64,000 nt of DNA from Siphonodentalium dalli (GCA_032622095.1 CP136066.1:149017559-149081558); one strand, 5' to 3'; numbered from the stretch's first letter, positions 1 to 11,935 are shown. Numbers and translations are program-made. Notes: generated by a model not told the origin, from the sequence alone.

Positions 1-548
1 CTTTCGGACCCCCGGAACGACCGGAAAAAATAATTTGCCGCCAAAACGGTTGCCAGTTTGTCACACTTATTTTTCGAGTTCTTTCAGATTCCGTCGAAAC
101 CCCGAAGTTGGAAGTTCTGTATATACTTCCTTGGTTACACCATGGAAGTATAATAATAGGATCAATCATGAGTGGAAAGAATCGCAGTTTATGAACGGAA
201 AATATGAAGTATGGTGATTATATGTTGTCCTAATATGTGTAGGTTGATATCAAGTGTTTGGACGTGACCCCACCCCTGCCTCGAAATTGGGTGACGGGAT
301 TGGGAAAACATCAACCCCTGGCACAAACTGCTAAGTTTGAGGCCCCGTAACTTCGTCAGTTTCCAACGGATTTTAAAGTTGTTTCCAGTTTTGTGATTTG
401 AGGCTGACATAGATTGCATAGTATAAATTTCATCTGATTTGGAGACGGATAACACTTTGATTATTGGAAAGCATATGGGCCCAAATTCAAACTTGTACGG
501 CCAAAATCTCCGCCATTTTCCAACGTATTTACGATCTGTGTTCAGCTT
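1..548. other. Repeat-like stretch without a supported gene
   Basis: No coding region is supported here. Positions about 330-470 and 480-548 carry diverged relatives of the downstream 294-bp unit: phrases about 'gaggccccgtaac', a purine-rich 'tttcatctgattt' and a 'ccaacg' segment recur in the same order. The stretch is probably the degenerate left edge of the tandem repeat that is clear from 549 on. Confidence 0.4.
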
Positions 549-1136
549 CGAGATCGGCTGATGTTGCAGATATTATATTCCAAGTTTCATCTGATTCAGA
601 AAAGAATTAAAATTCGGCACCACGGACCACCCCTCCCCAGACCCACAATAATAAACCGACACTGGCAAAATTTGGCCCACCGCGTGCCGTCTCCAGTCCG
701 TACGCATTTTCGTATCAGATGACATCCTATGTTCGATATCTTCGGAGGAGATGTGTTATCAAGCACATGGCCCCAAAATTGCAAAGTTTGAGGGCCTGCA
801 ATTCTTTCAGTTTTCGGTGGATTTTCGAAATTCTTTCAGTTTCGAGATCGGCTGATGTTGCAGATGTTATATTCCAAGTTTCATCTGATTCCGAGAAGAA
901 TTAAAATTCGGCACCACGGACCACCCCTCCCCAGACCCACAATAATGAACCGACACTGGCAAAATTTGGCCCACCGCGTGCCCTCTTCCGTCCGCACACG
1001 TTGGCGTATCAGCTGACATCCTAACTTCGACATCTTCGGAGGAGATGTGTTATCAAGCACATGGTCCCAAATTGCAAACTTTGAGGGCCCGTAACTCTTG
1101 CATTTCTTCTCGGATTTCAAAAATCCTTTCCGGTAT
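549..1136. repeat. 294-bp tandem duplication (about two copies)
   Basis: The motif cgagatcggctgatgttgca starts at 549 and again at 843, and the sequence after each start is nearly the same: a segment with 'ccaccacccctccccagac'-like C-rich wording, then 'ggaggagatgtgttatcaag'. The period is therefore about 294 bp. The second copy fades out near 1120-1136. Short open frames inside it repeat in both copies and look like by-products of the duplication, not genes. It may be part of a mobile element, but no termini are visible. Confidence 0.7.
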
Positions 1137-2438
1137 GAGTTTGTTTTCGTTCGGGAAATACATAAACTTAAATATATGAATGTCTATCAAAATTTTATTT
1201 TGCAAACAATTTGCCCCCCACCCCAGTGTCAAAATATATGTCCGACCCTGTCAAAATTTCCTTCTCTGACTAAACTGACAACGGTCAACACGACTATGAA
1301 AACCACATGCAGTTATCTGGAATGATACAAGAGGACAACAGAGTACAATCAAATAGAGGTTTGCCAACTATGGGCGGTAACTCCTCAGGGAAAGCGCGGA
1401 CACAAGTTCTGATGCCCGTGGGCAGTAGGGCATATCGAGATGTGCATACAGTCCAATTTTCGATGCTCTGCTCCTTATAATTTCCGAGATAATAAAATTA
1501 CATTTTTTCATATAAAGGGAGATAACTCCACGGGGTAAATGCGGACAATATCCGTTATGAGCCAAAGGCATAGAACTCATTTACCCCAACATACTTACCA
1601 AACTTGAGTTTTCTAGTACTAATACATTCCGAGATTTGGGCGTTGAAAAATACTGTAGTATAATAATAATAATAACTAGAGGTCAGATTCCATGGAATCA
1701 GATATACTTCCATGGTATCCCATCCCATCCCATGTGAGTGTTATGCGTATATGTGTATTCCCCTTCATTCGAATGCATATTGGTGCTTAATGATCCGATG
1801 GTGGACTTGCATTGACATTTCTAAATACTAAATATACTCCAAAGGTTTATGTCATGATGATTAATGACTCTCTAATGCATCATGGTCCTGACCAACTGAG
1901 TCACCATTCACCCAGCCAAATAGTTCATTTGTATTCAGTAGGGATACATTTTATGGCTAATTATAACCGCTCCCCTGGATGCCCAAATCCTGTTCAACGG
2001 TCACGAAATTTGGTGTGTCTGATTATAGAGTAATCGGCATGTATATATATCAAAAGGGTGCAAATCATATTAATTTGAGTAATATATTTCACCCGTTAAC
2101 AATGTTACGCGCTACCAGGATTAAACGGTCCACTCTAAAACTTATACAATCGTTCGAAAGTTGCACCTGGATACTTCTGACCACGTCAACACATTTTTGT
2201 CTCAAAGTTTTATTTTTTAAGTAATTTTTCACATTTGTTTGCGGTGGAATTTGCCAAGTGTGAACCCACCCGACGCAAGCTCTCCGCTGAGCATACATCT
2301 TGGAGGCGTACCTACAGTATACCGACGTACATGCTCCTGCATTAAACTAGATCTTTATTAGCACGTTTGGATTTGGGGCTACAATTAGGTTAGTGATAGA
2401 CTACTTAAGTATAAATATTTATATTATACTAGCAGGGT
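1137..2438. other. Intergenic, no gene seen
   Basis: Only short unrelated open frames occur. A small run of 'ccatg/ccatcccatccc' at 1690-1730 is locally repetitive. I see no splice-supported exon and no recognisable protein. Confidence 0.4.
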
Positions 2439-2710
2439 GACCAGACTTCGTCCGTGCTGTTTTCCCTATTGACAATTTTGAAGGTCAAGGTCAGGTCGGG
2501 GACCTGATTTGACCCGTGTAAAACATTTCCACGACAAAATTACCCCTAGGTATCAATTTCATCAAAATCCCGTCGAAAGGCGCGATTTGACCTTGAATTT
2601 ACCATTTTAAAGGTCCAGGTCGGGGACACAGTTTTACCGGTCCAAAACACAGAGAATAATGTTCGAGATATATGTAAAAACTTGTTGCCATTTTGCAAGC
2701 CTTATACATG
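2439..2710 (-). mobile_element. Helitron-like (HINE-type) 3' end, fragment
   Basis: On the minus strand this ends in CTAG at 2439-2442, preceded by a short hairpin made from the cggacgaagtctgg-type sequence. That is the same terminus as the plus-strand element ending at 25012. Inside are the same AAGGTCAAGGTCAGGTCGGG modules found in the elements at 22.5, 24.3 and 25.6 kb. The right (5') limit is not visible, so the copy is probably truncated. Non-autonomous: no helicase or Rep coding is present. Confidence 0.6.
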
Positions 2711-4249
2711 TATGGTCCACATTCGAGAAAAGTGAATTAAGCTAGGTGGGTAAACTTTCAGCAGAAGTTCGAGAATCAGCAAAAGGTAGTTGATATTTCT
2801 GCTCTTCCACCGTGTTATGAATCTTTAATTCTGCACTCAAAAAAGCCAATATGATAGCAAAACAGTGGAGACTTGCAAACGTTGCCAAATCAACCACTCC
2901 CAGTGTAGCACTTTATGGATGGACGGCCAATTATATATAGCCTGCGTTGTTTGAATCATTCTTCCTGTAAGATGCTGCACAGAATATCTATTGACTGATA
3001 CCGTCACATTTGACAGTGACAGTGAAGATTAGATTACATAATCCGTGGGCAGAACAATTGCAATTTATTATATGAATCTTCTGTCAACTAGTACGAATGA
3101 CCTTTCGAGTTTAGTATACAATTGAAAGCATTGAGAACACGATCTTGGTGTAGGGTTAAGTTTTACTTTATTTCTTAATTCTGGTCTGGTACATGATTAT
3201 AGCATTTCATGTCTGATATTGGGGAAGAATTTGTGCTTATTGTGGTGTATGTTATGCAGCTGTATCCATAACACTGACAAAGTCATGGGAATTTTTCAAA
3301 AACATTTCCTATAAAAATAATAGCCAATTTACCTCCAAAACATCAAATATTTAAACAAAATAGACTCTACCATAACACAAACCTCCTCAGATACATGCTA
3401 ATTCCATGATATATGATAAGACTCTGAATTGGTTGACAAAACGGAATGAAAACGGGCTATTCTGACTTGACAGGTATTTTCAGATAGAAAATCAGTTTAT
3501 GGGAAGGGTTAAGTTTTTGGAAATATCTCGGCTTGTTCTATATCATTGCTTGTGACGTTGATATTAATAAATCAGGTATATAATGCTGAAACTTTTGATG
3601 CACCAATTACATTTATACAATAAAATAGTACCACACGTTACAAGTTACGCGTACATATGTCTGATCCTGTCTATTAACTGACCATTGGGTTGTGCTTATT
3701 CAATTCGAATTCCTTCATTATATTGCACCAAACAATCGTTATAGAATTCACAAAATTGAATAGTCCCAGTTTCTACCTGACACAATCGTCAATCTGACAC
3801 GGTTTCATTGCAGACTGAGGTTTTTGTCAGATGAAAACCCGGGCTACAATTTGAAGTGTGGTTATCCAGAGATTATCGTAGATAGAACTCACAAGTTTGA
3901 GAAGGTCCGTGATTTATTGTGCCACAGTGTCCTATCTACTAGGGCATTCTGATCCGCACAGAATCTGACCATTCTGTGTGCAAATGGTTCTATCTGCAAA
4001 CACATTTTTACATATCACACCGTGAATCCGTTTTGTTTGGGCATGAAACCTCGCATGTACATAAAGTCCGACCATGGGCACAACATATAACTTCCGCGCA
4101 TATAACAAATGGGTTTTAGTACGAAATTCCGGTGCTCAAAATTTCAATGTCGATTTTCTCTAAAATTGAGTAATGGTAGTTAGAACCTTCTGGTTCTCAC
4201 GCGACGACCAGGCGGATTGTTTTTAGACATTCTTGGTCCGGGTGGTTTG
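2711..4249. other. Intergenic, no gene seen
   Basis: AT-rich sequence with short chance open frames only. No repeats with clear termini and no recognisable protein were found on either strand. Confidence 0.4.
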
Positions 4250-4495
4250 AGGCAATCGTCATGTTGCATGGGACGGCCATTGGATGGGTATGAACACTCA
4301 TTGATTGGTTTTATTGGACACACATGGGATGGTGTGGGGTTCTCAATTGATGATTTGAGATGCTCGTTGTGAGGTTTGGAACACCGCGTGCATGATTTGG
4401 GACATTCTCTGGATGATATATGGTGTCAATCGTTGGATGGTTTGGATTACTCATCACGGCGTGTTTGGGAACCATTTGATGGTTTTCTGGGCATT
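4250..4495. repeat. Degenerate G-rich minisatellite-like stretch
   Basis: A loose motif of about 20-25 bp, resembling ggatggtttgggacactcat, recurs about ten times with many substitutions (for example near 4270, 4345, 4400, 4435, 4470). The copies are too diverged to fix a period. Confidence 0.35.
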
Positions 4496-4892
4496 ACAAT
4501 AATAATTGATTTTTCTTCGAAATTGTATTTTAAATCTATTTTAATTTGATGGACACTGAAGGGCCAATCCTCGTGATATGGCTCATTACTATCAGATATC
4601 GATTTAGCATGGTACATTTTTTTAAAACAAAAAATGGAAATTATCTTGTAAAATGTAGCGAAATTTGCACAATTTTACCACTTCCGGATACCATTTTGTC
4701 CGCTATTTTGTAATGACAACAATAATAATATATTAATAATTTCACAAGGAACGAAATAACAAACAAAAAAGCTATGCACGTAAATAGGACTTTTTTCGAA
4801 AGAACTCCATAAAATTCCCCCCAAAGCGGATTTTGAAAATGTTGTTCCCCCGATTCTGCCCGAAAAAATGACAAAAATATTGCATATTATAG

Positions 4893-4962
4893 ATTTTCCA
4901 TTGTTTTATCTGTTATATGAGAATATGAAATGCTAGATGTTACTTCACCATTGATTCTGACC
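4893..4962. repeat. Direct repeat, left copy (about 70 bp)
   Basis: The segment with tatgagaatatgaaatgcta followed by a 'tgttact.caccattga.tctg' stretch recurs at about 5787-5856 in the same orientation. Both copies end in 'ccaag'. The ~830 bp between them includes a 224-bp tandem duplication. Confidence 0.65.
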
Positions 4963-5130
4963 AAGAATAATACAGATCTTAGCTAAAGGGCTTCTCCAGA
5001 AAGTAGTTCTCAGAAAGTATACGCGACGAAAGTTTTTCTGTAAAATCAATTAGAAAACGGGTCATGGAGAGTTGCTCGCCCACTTTTGAAAACACCCATG
5101 ACGTTGGATATCAACTCATGAATAACTCTT

Positions 5131-5577
5131 GAGTTGGTGCCGATAGTTGAATGACACTACTTCAATGCGAATGTTGTTCAGTCGGGTTCTGACATCAGCA
5201 ATCAATTCTGCCCGTGTTTATACTTGACATAAATCTGTCATCGTCCTCGCTTCAAATGTCTATATAGTTCTGCAGTTTTCGAAGTAATTCCCAACGCGGT
5301 CATACTTGACATTGATTCGCGCGAACTTGTTTTTCCCCATTGTGCAGGATTGTTGAGTTGGCGCCGATAGTTGAATGACACTACTTCAATGCGAATGTTG
5401 TTCAGCCGGGTTCTGACACCAGCAATCAATTCTGCCCGTGTTTATACTTGACATAAATCTGTCATCGTCCTCGCTTCAAATGTCTATATAGTTCTGGAGC
5501 TTTCGAAGAAATTCCCAATGCGGTCATACTTGACATTGATTCGCGCGAACTTGTTTTTCCCCATTGTGCAGGATTGT
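5131..5577. repeat. 224-bp tandem duplication, two near-identical copies
   Basis: The sequence beginning gagttggtgccgatagttga at 5131 begins again at 5355 and runs to about 5577. Only a handful of substitutions separate the copies (for example gtgcc/gcgcc, cagtcgg/cagccgg, gcagttttc/gagctttc), so the duplication is fairly recent. Both copies end with the same ttgtgcaggattgt phrase. No coding potential is convincing. Confidence 0.8.
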
Positions 5578-5786
5578 GCCCATGATAGGGACACATCATT
5601 TATCCTATGGGGTGAGTCCGGTGTTTAGGTATCCTGTTATATATCAACAACATACTTTCAAATAAATCGAATCATAAATTGGAATGTCCCACCTGAAAGT
5701 GTTGATATAATACAGGCTTCGCATAATACATGATTGTACAGCTTAATAAATACCTAACAAAGTCACGTTTAATTAAAAGGAATATT

Positions 5787-5856
5787 GCATTGTTTTATCG
5801 CTTATATGAGAATATGAAATGCTAGGTGTTACTACACCATTGACTCTGCCAAGTTT
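5787..5856. repeat. Direct repeat, right copy (about 70 bp)
   Basis: Right-hand partner of the repeat at 4893-4962, same orientation. A poly-T run follows immediately at 5857. Confidence 0.65.
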
Positions 5857-6026
5857 TTTTTTTTACCATTTGGTCTGTGAACAATGATGATAGTGGAGAT
5901 AGTATTAAGAAAAAATATTATCTGTGCGTACGGCAGTGCAAATAATTTTTTTTTTCGGGTTTTCGTTGGGACTTAACACGAACCCACCATCTCCTTAACA
6001 CATATCCCCCAGCACAAAAATTACCC

Positions 6027-6070
6027 ACCCCAATAATACTTACTCCTATATAAGTAAGTATTATTGGGGT
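6027..6070. other. Perfect 18-bp-stem hairpin
   Basis: ACCCCAATAATACTTACT at 6027-6044 is followed, after 8 bases, by its exact reverse complement at 6053-6070. It lies just outside the MITE that starts at 6145 and may belong to a separate small foldback element. Confidence 0.75.
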
Positions 6071-6144
6071 AGGGTCAATTGTTTCACGTGGCATGTGATT
6101 CTTAAATGAAAACGCACGGAATTTCGTTTCTTAAACGAGGTTAT

Positions 6145-6904
6145 TACACTCTTATAACTAATGTGTAGAAACGATTACACATCAAATGTGTAAACCCGGT
6201 TAATACACATAGCAATGTGTAGTTTTACATACAGATACATTGACCAAGTGCCGTTCTACACATAATGTGTGTATTTTGTGTAATTTAAATTGTGTAAGAA
6301 CGTAGAGCATGCGCACTGCGGTGCCTTCAGTTTCATAGTCTGCTACGTGACGGCATACAATCTACAGCGATCGTAGACAAGGATGTAAGTTCAGAATTCC
6401 AATTTGTGTGTTTAGTATTAATAGTATATGAGGTTTTATTTGTTCAAACTTTCATGGCGATTACTGCCCTTAGACTCTTGTTATGATTGTTGTAATAATA
6501 GTAATATATGCAATCACGCCTCGACCCTGGTTTGTTCATTCAAAGCAAAAACTAATACTACTTACCGCTATGCGCCATGAAAGTTTTAACATATAAATCT
6601 GCATATATCTTTAATACTATACCCACAGGTTGGACTACTGAACTTGCATTTCTTGTCTACGAACTGTGTGTGTAAAAACCTACACAAAATGTGTAAGGGA
6701 TATGTGTTGATTTTATACACACAGTTGTGTATAAATGTGTAAAAAATTACACATTTATCTGTAAAAATTGTTACACAATTTGTGTACGAATATGAAACTA
6801 CACATATACTACACAAATATGTTTAAGATCAAAATTGAATAATGATTGTGTAGCAGGACTACACATTTTGTGTAGAAAACCTACACATTAGTCATAAGAG
6901 TGTA
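6145..6904. mobile_element. MITE with TGTGTA-rich inverted termini
   Basis: The left end TACACTCTTATAACTAATGT (6145 on) is matched by the reverse complement of the right end (to 6904) with one mismatch over the first ~24 bp. The termini are flanked by TA, which would fit a TA target duplication of the Tc1/mariner type, but that is inference. Both halves are crowded with TGTGTA/TACACA hexamers in both orientations, so the element could fold into an extended hairpin. The middle (about 6300-6600) is non-repetitive and has no transposase, so the element is non-autonomous. Confidence 0.7.
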
Positions 6905-6949
6905 TGACTAGCGATAGCAGGATAACTATTGAGGAAATTAATTTTCTAG

Positions 6950-7260
6950 TTTTTTGGGGGCACTTTAAAAAAACCCATTCAGAAATGAAAACGCCAAGGA
7001 ATTTTGTTTCAGAAATTGTGTATTATTAATCAGTGATGACTAGAGCACTATTAATATGAAAATCAACTTTGTACTCGAAAGTGCAAATAGAAGTAATTTT
7101 TGGGGTTTTGGGGGATACTTTCAAAACCCCCTTTCTGAAATGAAAACACCAGGAAATTTATTTCAGAAATTGTGTATTGTTGATCAGTAATTGCTGGAGC
7201 ACAATTAATACAAAAATCAGCGTTGTACTCAAAAGTGCAAATAGTCATTTTTTGGGTTTT
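6950..7260. repeat. 154-bp tandem repeat, about two copies
   Basis: cagaaattgtgtatt occurs at 7010 and 7164, giving a 154-bp period. Each copy also carries a G-run ('ttttggggg'), a 'gaaatgaaaac.cca.gga' phrase and 'gtgcaaatag'. A third, partial copy starts at about 7245. No coding. Confidence 0.7.
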
Positions 7261-7869
7261 GTGGGGTCTCCGGCCCCAAAACGCCAGGAATGCGGAACTT
7301 AAGAAATCCGATTTCTTTGAACGTTCCTGTGGTGTAACACATCTGGGGCATCAAACCTTTCGTATGCGATTGTGCAAATAGACCCATCAGGCTCCCTGAT
7401 TATAACGATGTACCCATTTCCAATTGTGTCAAATTCTGTGTTATCTTTATTAAATAATGTAGACAAGTTACTTCAATTCCATGAGGTTGGTGATACGTTG
7501 ATTGAACTACATGTCTTTAAATGTCATACTGTCACTTCTTGTGTAATGGTCGCCATGACACAGCTAGATAGAAATTCAATGCAACATACCCAAACCCCAA
7601 TGAGACCGAGAGTGACTTGCCTATGTCATGATTTCCCTAAAAAAGATGCAAGTTCCAACTGCTGTTTAAGAAGATTAAAATTTTTATATAGTATCTAGTG
7701 AATTTTTCAGTTTTTGTAATGCGACACCGAATTACACACTGGTAAACAATGTCAACCACTAGCTGATTCGATTGGAGATTCGATGTCGATATCAGGAAGG
7801 AGATTCGATTCGATGCAAAATCCCCGATTCGCATACCCCTATTATGATTGTGCTATACCTTTGGATTCT
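7261..7869. other. Stretch with an unrecognised open frame
   Basis: A plus-strand open frame at 7372-7698 could encode 108 residues. It has no signal peptide, no membrane segment and no motif I recognise, and there is no splice-site support. I treat it as probably non-coding. A short 'attcgatt' repeat cluster sits at 7765-7830. Confidence 0.3.
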
Positions 7870-9175
7870 GGGCATAAGATATGGATATTGGGACTTAGCT
7901 GGACCATCCTGCATCCGGACTTGACTCATGTATAGTCATCTACATTGGTAGATATGCTGGGCAACTTGTGTTTTCCCCACTGGTATTAAAGTTGTCATGT
8001 TTACAACCAAGTGGCACATGTTTTCACTGCACGGACTCAAATTTGGGGTTCGGGTTCGCCATTTTAAGTGTACCTATATCTTTAGATTCTGGTATTTAAT
8101 ATGGATATTGGGACAAATTTGGACCTTCCTGTATCTGGACATGAATCAGGAAAAGCTGACATATGTTTTCACTGCACGGGCTCAAATTTGGGGTTCTCCA
8201 TTGTAAGGGCCCAGCATAAAAAATGGGTATGCCCCTATATCGTTGAATTCTGGCATATAATATGGATGTTGGGACATATCTGGACCGACCTGCATCTGGG
8301 CATGACTCACGTATAGTTTACTTAGGTTTAAACTTGAGGGGCTCAAATTTGGGGTTTACCATTTTAAGGGCCCATCATGGAAAATTGTTTTGTGCATATA
8401 TCTTTGGATTCTGGGATGTAATGTGGATATTGGGACATATATGGACCATCATGTATATGTACATGACTCAGGTATAGTAGACATAGATTTTCACTGCACG
8501 GGCTCAAATTTGGGGTTCACCATTTTAAGGGCCCATCATAAAGAATGAGTGTGTGCCTATATCTTTAGAATCTGGCATATAACATGGATGCTGGGACATT
8601 CCTGGACCATCCTGAATCTGGGCATGACTCATGTACAGTTTTCTTGGGCTTAAACTACACTCGCTCAAATTTGGGGTTCACCATTTTAATGGCCCATCAT
8701 GGAAAATTGTTATGTACCTGTATCTTTCGATTCTGAGATATAATATTTATTTTGGGACAAATCTGGACCATCATGCATCTGGACATGACTCATTTATAGC
8801 TGACATAGGTTATCACTGCACGGGCTCAAATTCAGGGTTCTCCAATTTAAGGGTCCATCACAGAAAATTGTTATGTGCCTATATCGGATTATATATATAG
8901 TATGGATGTTGGGACATTGCTGGACCATCATGCATCCGGACATGACTAATGTATAGTTTGCCTAGGTTTAAACTGCACGGGCTCAAATTTGGGGTTCATC
9001 ATTTTAAGGGACCATCCTAGAAAATGGGTATGTGCCAATATCTTTGTATTCTGGCATATAATATGGATATTGGGACATATGTGGACCATCCTGTATAGTT
9101 CTGGACTTGACTTAGGTTTAGGTGACATAGGTTTTCACTGCACAGGCTCAAATTCGAGATTCAAGGATGTGTGAA
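7870..9175. repeat. 161-bp tandem array, about eight units
   Basis: The phrase ctcaaatttggggtt (with variants) starts at 8036, 8181, 8342, 8503, 8664, 8825, 8982 and 9147. The spacing is 145, 161, 161, 161, 161, 157 and 165 bp. Each unit continues with 'ccattttaagggccca', 'tatggatattgggaca' and 'tggaccatcctgcat'. Short open frames of 60-90 codons recur in shifted registers because 161 is not divisible by three, so the array is non-coding. No mobile termini are seen. Confidence 0.85.
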
Positions 9176-9309
9176 CTATTTCATTTTCCTAGTTGGAGTA
9201 ATTCCCTGATAAGCATTTGTAACTATGTAACAAAAAACACGTACGGGTGAAATATTTTCATTTTTCTAGTTTGAGTAATTCTCTGATTTCCAAATGTAAC
9301 TATGTAACA
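9176..9309. repeat. Two-copy ~75-bp repeat leading into the 68-bp array
   Basis: 'atttcatttt.ctag', then 'agtaatt', then 'tgtaactatgtaaca' occurs twice (about 9178-9232 and 9250-9310). Its right end joins the first unit of the 68-bp array, which may have derived from it. Confidence 0.5.
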
Positions 9310-10400
9310 GTTTGAAACTCTTTTTTTTTTAATATTTTCGTTGCTTAGCAGTTTAGCAGCATAGCACCGCTAGAATTCAGTTTGAAACTTTCTGTTTTAA
9401 TATTTTCATTCGCTAGCAGTTTAGCAGCATAGTACCGCTAGAATTTAGTTTGAAACTCTCTTGTTTAATATTTTTATTTCTCAGCAGTTTAGCAGCATAG
9501 CACCGCTAGGATTAGGTTTGAAACTCTCTTTTTTAATATTTTCATTCCTTAGCAGTTTAGCAGCATAGCACTGCTAGAATTGTGTTTGAAACTTTCTTTT
9601 TTTAAATTTTCATTCCTTAGCAGTTTATCAGCATAGCAATGCTAGAATTCAGTTTGAAACTCTCGTTTTTAATATTTTTATTCCTTAGCAGTTTAGCAGC
9701 ATAGCACTGCTAGAATTTCAGTTTGAAACTCTGTTTTAATATTTTCATTCCTTAGCAGTTTAGCAGCAGTGCACTGCTAGTATTGAGTTTGAAACTCTCT
9801 TTTTTAATATTTTCATTCCTTAGCAGTTTAGCAGCATAGCACTGCTAGAATTGAGTTTGAAACTCTCTTTTTTAATATTTTTATTCCTTAGCAGTTTAGC
9901 AGCAGAGCACTGCTAGAATTCAGTTTGAAACTCTTTTTTAATATTTTCATTCCTTAGCAGCTTAGCAGCATAGCACTGCTAGAATTCAGTTTGAAACTCT
10001 TTTTTAATATTTTCATTCCTTAGCAGCTTAGCAGCATAGCACTTCTAGAATTCAGTTTGAAACTCTGTTTTAATATTTTCATTCCTTAGCAGTTTAGCAG
10101 CATAGCACTGCTAGAATTGAGTTTGAAACTCTCGTTTTTAATATTTTCATTCCTTAGCAGTTTAGCAGCATAGCACTGCTAGAATTCAGTTTGAAGCTCT
10201 CTTTTTTAATATGTTCATTCGTTAGCATTTAGCAGCATAGCACTGCTAGAATTGAGTTTGAAACTCTCCTTTTTAATATTTTCATTCCTTAGCAGTTTAG
10301 CAGCATAGCACTGCTAGAATTGAGTTTGAAACTCTCTTTTTTAAAATTTTCATTCCTTAGCGGTTTAGCGTCATAGCATTGCTAGAATCGAGTTTAAAAC
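9310..10400. repeat. 68-bp tandem array, about 17 units, each with a hairpin
   Basis: The phrase gtttgaaactc (with variants) recurs 17 times between about 9310 and 10395, a mean spacing of about 68 bp. Each unit has a T-run, 'aatattttcattcc', 'ttagcagtttagcagcata' and 'gcactgctagaatt'. TAGCAG and CTGCTA within a unit form a 6-bp stem over a 7-base loop. The first four units carry an accgctag variant and later ones actgctag, so the array has two sequence subtypes. The final units (from 10340) are degenerate. Confidence 0.85.
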
Positions 10401-11464
10401 TCCCTTTTCTCCCGACTTCTCGGAAACCAAAAAAGGAAACCGCTTTTCCGGCAATAAATATCTTTGACTTTACTTTGATATAGCAGTTAGCACCTAAAAA
10501 TACGATTACCCAAAAAAATTTGACCACGTTTCTTGCCATATATGTATATTGGGTAAATGTTGAAACTGGGAGCCCCTTCTCTAGTTTAATGCTTTATTTT
10601 GGTCCAGTTTATAAGCCTGAACATTTGTATTCATATTAACAGACATAAGATGTGTCTTTAAACAAGGATTTGATAAAAAATTGAACAAATGTGCAGAGGT
10701 ATAGAACCACCCACCCGAATCATGTATCCTGGATATTTTTCGCGACCCCCCTCATATACTGTGGCCTATTTCCAGTTGATTGTTCCCTGATTGATTGGAC
10801 TAGCCTGCTTACAAATATTAAATTTCATTTGGGCTGAAATATGTGTAGCTGCTTTATTCATTATAATATAGTGGGTATGCTGTTATATCACGCAATTCAT
10901 ATCTGAACATTATGTTAACAAATAAGCTTCCTATCATAGAGCCAAGACACAGCTATTTGTTGAATGGATTGTGTGAAATTATTAATGATTTTTTAGCAGT
11001 TTTTGGTACCTAAAGAGACAAATAAGAATAATCAGGGGGTTGTCTGGGAAAAAATTTAAGACACACGGTGAAACAAATAATCCGCTACCTGACCACATTT
11101 CAACCAACATACAGACTCAACTCAGGTTCAACAGCGCGAATTCAGAGATTATAAATTCCTTCCAAAAAAAAAAGCCAAAGCCTCATAAACATGCCCCTTT
11201 TGTTGGGATGTGGGCGTGGGGTCAGCAACATTAAATTCACGTATTTACCGCCATGTGCCTTCAATCGACAGCTAAATGATAAGGATCGAGAACATGCGTG
11301 TTTTATACATAACGTTTCTACGCATTTTGTTGTTCTATATTTACCCTTTCATGACGGGAGCTCTCACCAGGGACCAACTGTAATGGCGACTTGGGAGATA
11401 TTTTCTCCCTCAAAAAAAGTGTCAATCTTCCCACTTCTGTTCGAGAGAGAAGTGACTTCTCCCT
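10401..11464. other. Intergenic, no gene seen
   Basis: AT-rich with chance open frames. Around 11370-11460 there are short foldbacks built on gggaga...tctccc and agaagtgacttct, which recur near 12040 and may mark a small element around the 11.5-kb repeat. Confidence 0.35.
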
Positions 11465-11935
11465 CATTACGCGCGCCGCATGTATAACTGGTGTGCAGTT
11501 TCTCGCTTCTCGTAGGCGTTGACATTATCAATGGGTGTTTTATTAGTTTTATTTATAGAACGGGAATGTTTGGGATTATTAAAAGTCAAACTGCGAGCTG
11601 GAGGCCGAGTCCGGTAAAAAGTGTAGTTGGGGTATTTCAATTTCGTTTATTGTCGTTAATCAACGTTGATTAATGTTGATTTTTAGTTTGTGATAAACTA
11701 TATGTCAATTACAAATAAAAGAAATTTCTGCAGCCCATTGGGGTTGTGGTCGGAGACGGTCGAGTCGGCCGCCGGTTCGTTAATTAGGTGCTGGTTGTTA
11801 TTGTTATTTTAACGGAATTCTGAGTCGGTTATTCGCAAAACCAATATATTTTATATTGTACAATAACATTCTTGGGTTTATAATATATGATCTTGAGCGC
11901 GTTACCATTTATGACATTGGTTTTCTTGTATATAT
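11465..11935 (+). repeat. Interspersed repeat X, copy 1
   Basis: The sequence from 'cgccgcatgtata' through 'ttttatttatag', 'ggccgagtccggtaaaa', 'gcccattggggttgtggtcg' and 'gttattttaacggaattctg' matches, in reverse complement, 33531-33945. Its right part matches 55630-55765 in the same orientation. Three copies in 64 kb mark it as a mobile or formerly mobile repeat. No protein is encoded and no termini can be fixed from two diverged copies. Confidence 0.7.

Noticed and set aside
6145-6904. CRISPR-like array, suggested by repeated short hexamers
   Set aside because: Repeats are six bases, irregularly spaced and in both orientations, within inverted termini of a MITE in a eukaryotic setting.
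7997-9174. A series of 60-89-codon frames that look like a repeat protein
   Set aside because: The unit is 161 bp, not a multiple of three, and the frames change register from unit to unit.
9310-10400. CRISPR-like array, suggested by regular 68-bp periodicity with a hairpin
   Set aside because: The whole unit is repeated, so there are no unique spacers, and there are no cas genes in a eukaryotic context.
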